Program-made: the position numbers and the translations under genes
Notes under the pieces: generated by a model
What the model saw: the letters and a program-made list of their open reading frames with translations, nothing else
Database searches by the model: none
Told to the model about the DNA's origin: nothing
Part shown: positions 62,987 through 64,000 of the stretch, piece after piece
Position numbering within the stretch: position 1 is the stretch's first letter
How the letters are laid out: each line of letters begins with the position of its first letter
Assembly (NCBI GenBank): GCA_965224535.1
Contig: CBDCZR010000004.1
Span: 124,001 to 188,000, forward strand
Direction of reading: 5' to 3'
Source: JBCDHN01 sp965224535
GTDB taxonomy: Bacteria > Verrucomicrobiota > Verrucomicrobiia > Verrucomicrobiales > DEV007
Length of the DNA stretch: 64,000 bases

Positions 62987-64000
62987 TCAGGAAGCCGGCT
63001 GGACGAACATTTTTTGGGTCCGGTAGTCGATCAGCGCCCCCAACCGGCCAATCGCGTTCAAACCCAGGATGCCATCCACGTCTACTTCGCCCATCCGCGC
63101 CTTTAACTCCGGGTAGCGGAAAATCATGCAACTGCGGATTGGCACAGCGGCGCCGGCGGCCTTGAGATCCACGACCCGCATTTCCAGCGCCGGGAGCGGT
63201 TTGCCGGCAACCTGGAGCTTATCCAGTTTGGCCAGGCTAAGCTGCGTTTTCTTGCCGCCCACCATTAAAAACGCGTCGATCGGCACCGCCGAAATTCCCA
63301 CGCGCGCGGCGGTCGCCTGATCCAGGTAGGAAACCGGCAGCGCGGCGTTGATCAGCAGCCGCAGCGTTTCGGCGCCCAATTTCAGCTCGAATGCGGCTAC
63401 CGTGGAATTGCCGTAGCCGTAGGCGACGGGTTCGTAGCCCTCCGCGGCCAGGATTTCGTCCGGTTTCGTCGAGCGCAGCCCCGCGCGGCGCGGATCGGTC
63501 GACCACAGGTCCAGATACTCCCGGTCGGCGTCGCTCAGCGTCCGGATCGGAACCTGGACCTGCTTGCCGCCGTCCACATTGAGCGTGGCGACCCCGTTTT
63601 TGAAGGCCACGGCCTCGCCCAACACCTTTTTGCCGCTTTGCGTCGTGAATTCGCGCAACTCACCCACTTTGGGCGCGGGAGCCGGGGCCGGAGCCGCGCC
63701 TTTTTCGGCAGCAGGCTTGCAAAACGCCACCCGCTTGCGCCAATCGATGATCGCCTCATTCGCCTGGAAAAAATCGGCACCCAGCAATCCCGGGCCCGCG
63801 ATGCCGACCCGCTCCAAATTGCAAACCCCCATCTCCCACGGCGCCAATTTCGTCTCTCCGAGGGCAAAACTTTCGAACACGCTCGCGTAGACGCCCTCTT
63901 TCGATCCGTCCGGCATCGGAAACTCTCCGAAGAGGACCGTGCTGCGTTCCCCGCCCACTTCGGCGGCCAGATTTGCGTCGAACACGGTGAGAAATTGCCC
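62987..64000 (-). CDS. Retropepsin-like/SHD1-like protein, 5' end off the window
   Basis: The frame stays open to the right edge (GQFLTVFDANLAAE at its start), so the N-terminus is missing; 337 residues are visible. Residues about 75-95 (GIAGPGLLGADFFQ) look like the second half of an aspartic-protease-like fold. A SHD1 (SLA1 homology domain 1)-like segment follows (REFTTQSGKKVLGEAVAFKN ... LSDADREYL). A second retropepsin-like domain ends with DGILGLNAIGRLGALIDYRT. In that domain the place of the catalytic DTG/DSG reads INAALPVSYL, with Asn for Asp, so it is likely inactive. Confidence 0.65.
   Translation of the reverse strand, partial: GQFLTVFDANLAAEVGGERSTVLFGEFPMPDGSKEGVYASVFESFALGETKLAPWEMGVCNLERVGIAGPGLLGADFFQANEAIIDWRKRVAFCKPAAEKGAAPAPAPAPKVGELREFTTQSGKKVLGEAVAFKNGVATLNVDGGKQVQVPIRTLSDADREYLDLWSTDPRRAGLRSTKPDEILAAEGYEPVAYGYGNSTVAAFELKLGAETLRLLINAALPVSYLDQATAARVGISAVPIDAFLMVGGKKTQLSLAKLDKLQVAGKPLPALEMRVVDLKAAGAAVPIRSCMIFRYPELKARMGEVDVDGILGLNAIGRLGALIDYRTQKMFVQPAS

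Noticed and set aside
1..64000. tRNA, rRNA or riboswitch genes
   Set aside because: None was recognised by reading; a covariance-model scan was not possible.

Overview
The window looks like chromosomal DNA of a Verrucomicrobiota bacterium. The evidence is a VPDSG-CTERM-type C-terminus at the left edge, three secreted DUF1549/DUF1553 (PSCyt/PSD1) cytochrome-like proteins, Tat-signal Gfo/Idh/MocA and sugar-isomerase-like proteins, a sialate O-acetylesterase, GYF_2 and zinc-ribbon/DUF4190 membrane proteins, and paralogous proteins with the RRNAQQL...AAQAAGLDF motif seen in verrucomicrobial pilin-like proteins. Most of the window is GC-rich with sparse Shine-Dalgarno sites. No tRNA, rRNA, CRISPR array or intact insertion sequence was recognised.

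Layout. 1-25 kb is mostly ordinary: VPDSG-CTERM tail, SdrD_B-like and GYF/DUF945-like proteins, a 2-oxo acid dehydrogenase E1a-E1b-E2 operon, a lipoprotein polysaccharide deacetylase, an orphan LolD-type ATPase, a lipoate ligase-like protein (a plausible partner of the E2 lipoyl domain), shikimate kinase, QueG, an L,D-transpeptidase-like protein, ribosomal protein L28, a Ser/Thr kinase, a sterol desaturase-family protein and two paralogous pilin-like membrane proteins. Toxin-antitoxin debris and a frameshifted pseudogene lie between them.

25.0-35.7 kb is the highlight: a minus-strand operon of 12-13 genes encoding what reads as a duplicated bacterial ubiquitin-like system. The promoter-proximal half holds a winged-helix regulator, an FHA-like/RING-type protein, an E1 (ThiF family), an E2-like protein, an unknown protein, a ubiquitin-like protein ending in Gly, and a JAMM peptidase with a Cys-rich insert. 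Next comes an ARC/Mpa-like AAA+ ATPase (coiled coil, two OB-like domains, AAA). The distal half holds a second ubiquitin-like protein, an E2-like protein resembling PRTRC protein B, a second JAMM peptidase and a second E1; their order matches the PRTRC C-B-A-ThiF order. Several genes overlap by 4 nt (ATGA), supporting one transcript. The inference is a conjugation-deconjugation-unfolding pathway without a proteasome, Pup or PafA in view.

38.4-44.9 kb begins with a 21-nt periodic repeat tract and then holds a visibly AT-richer, probably acquired cassette of three tightly packed genes: a patatin-like phospholipase, a cyclopropane-synthase-type methyltransferase and a 1011-aa alpha/beta-hydrolase-NACHT-type STAND protein. 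This resembles a lipid-targeting defence module.

45-64 kb returns to host-like DNA: an EEP-family nuclease/phosphatase, an SGNH hydrolase, two more DUF1549/DUF1553 proteins (one with an inserted LamG-like domain), SufS-type cysteine desulfurase, a TupA-like ATP-grasp protein, a sialate O-acetylesterase, a metal-dependent amidohydrolase, an FHA-class III nucleotide cyclase, and a right-edge protein with retropepsin-like and SHD1-like domains. A 180-bp near-symmetric palindrome, a back-to-back pair of hairpins and short direct repeats mark the intergenic regions.
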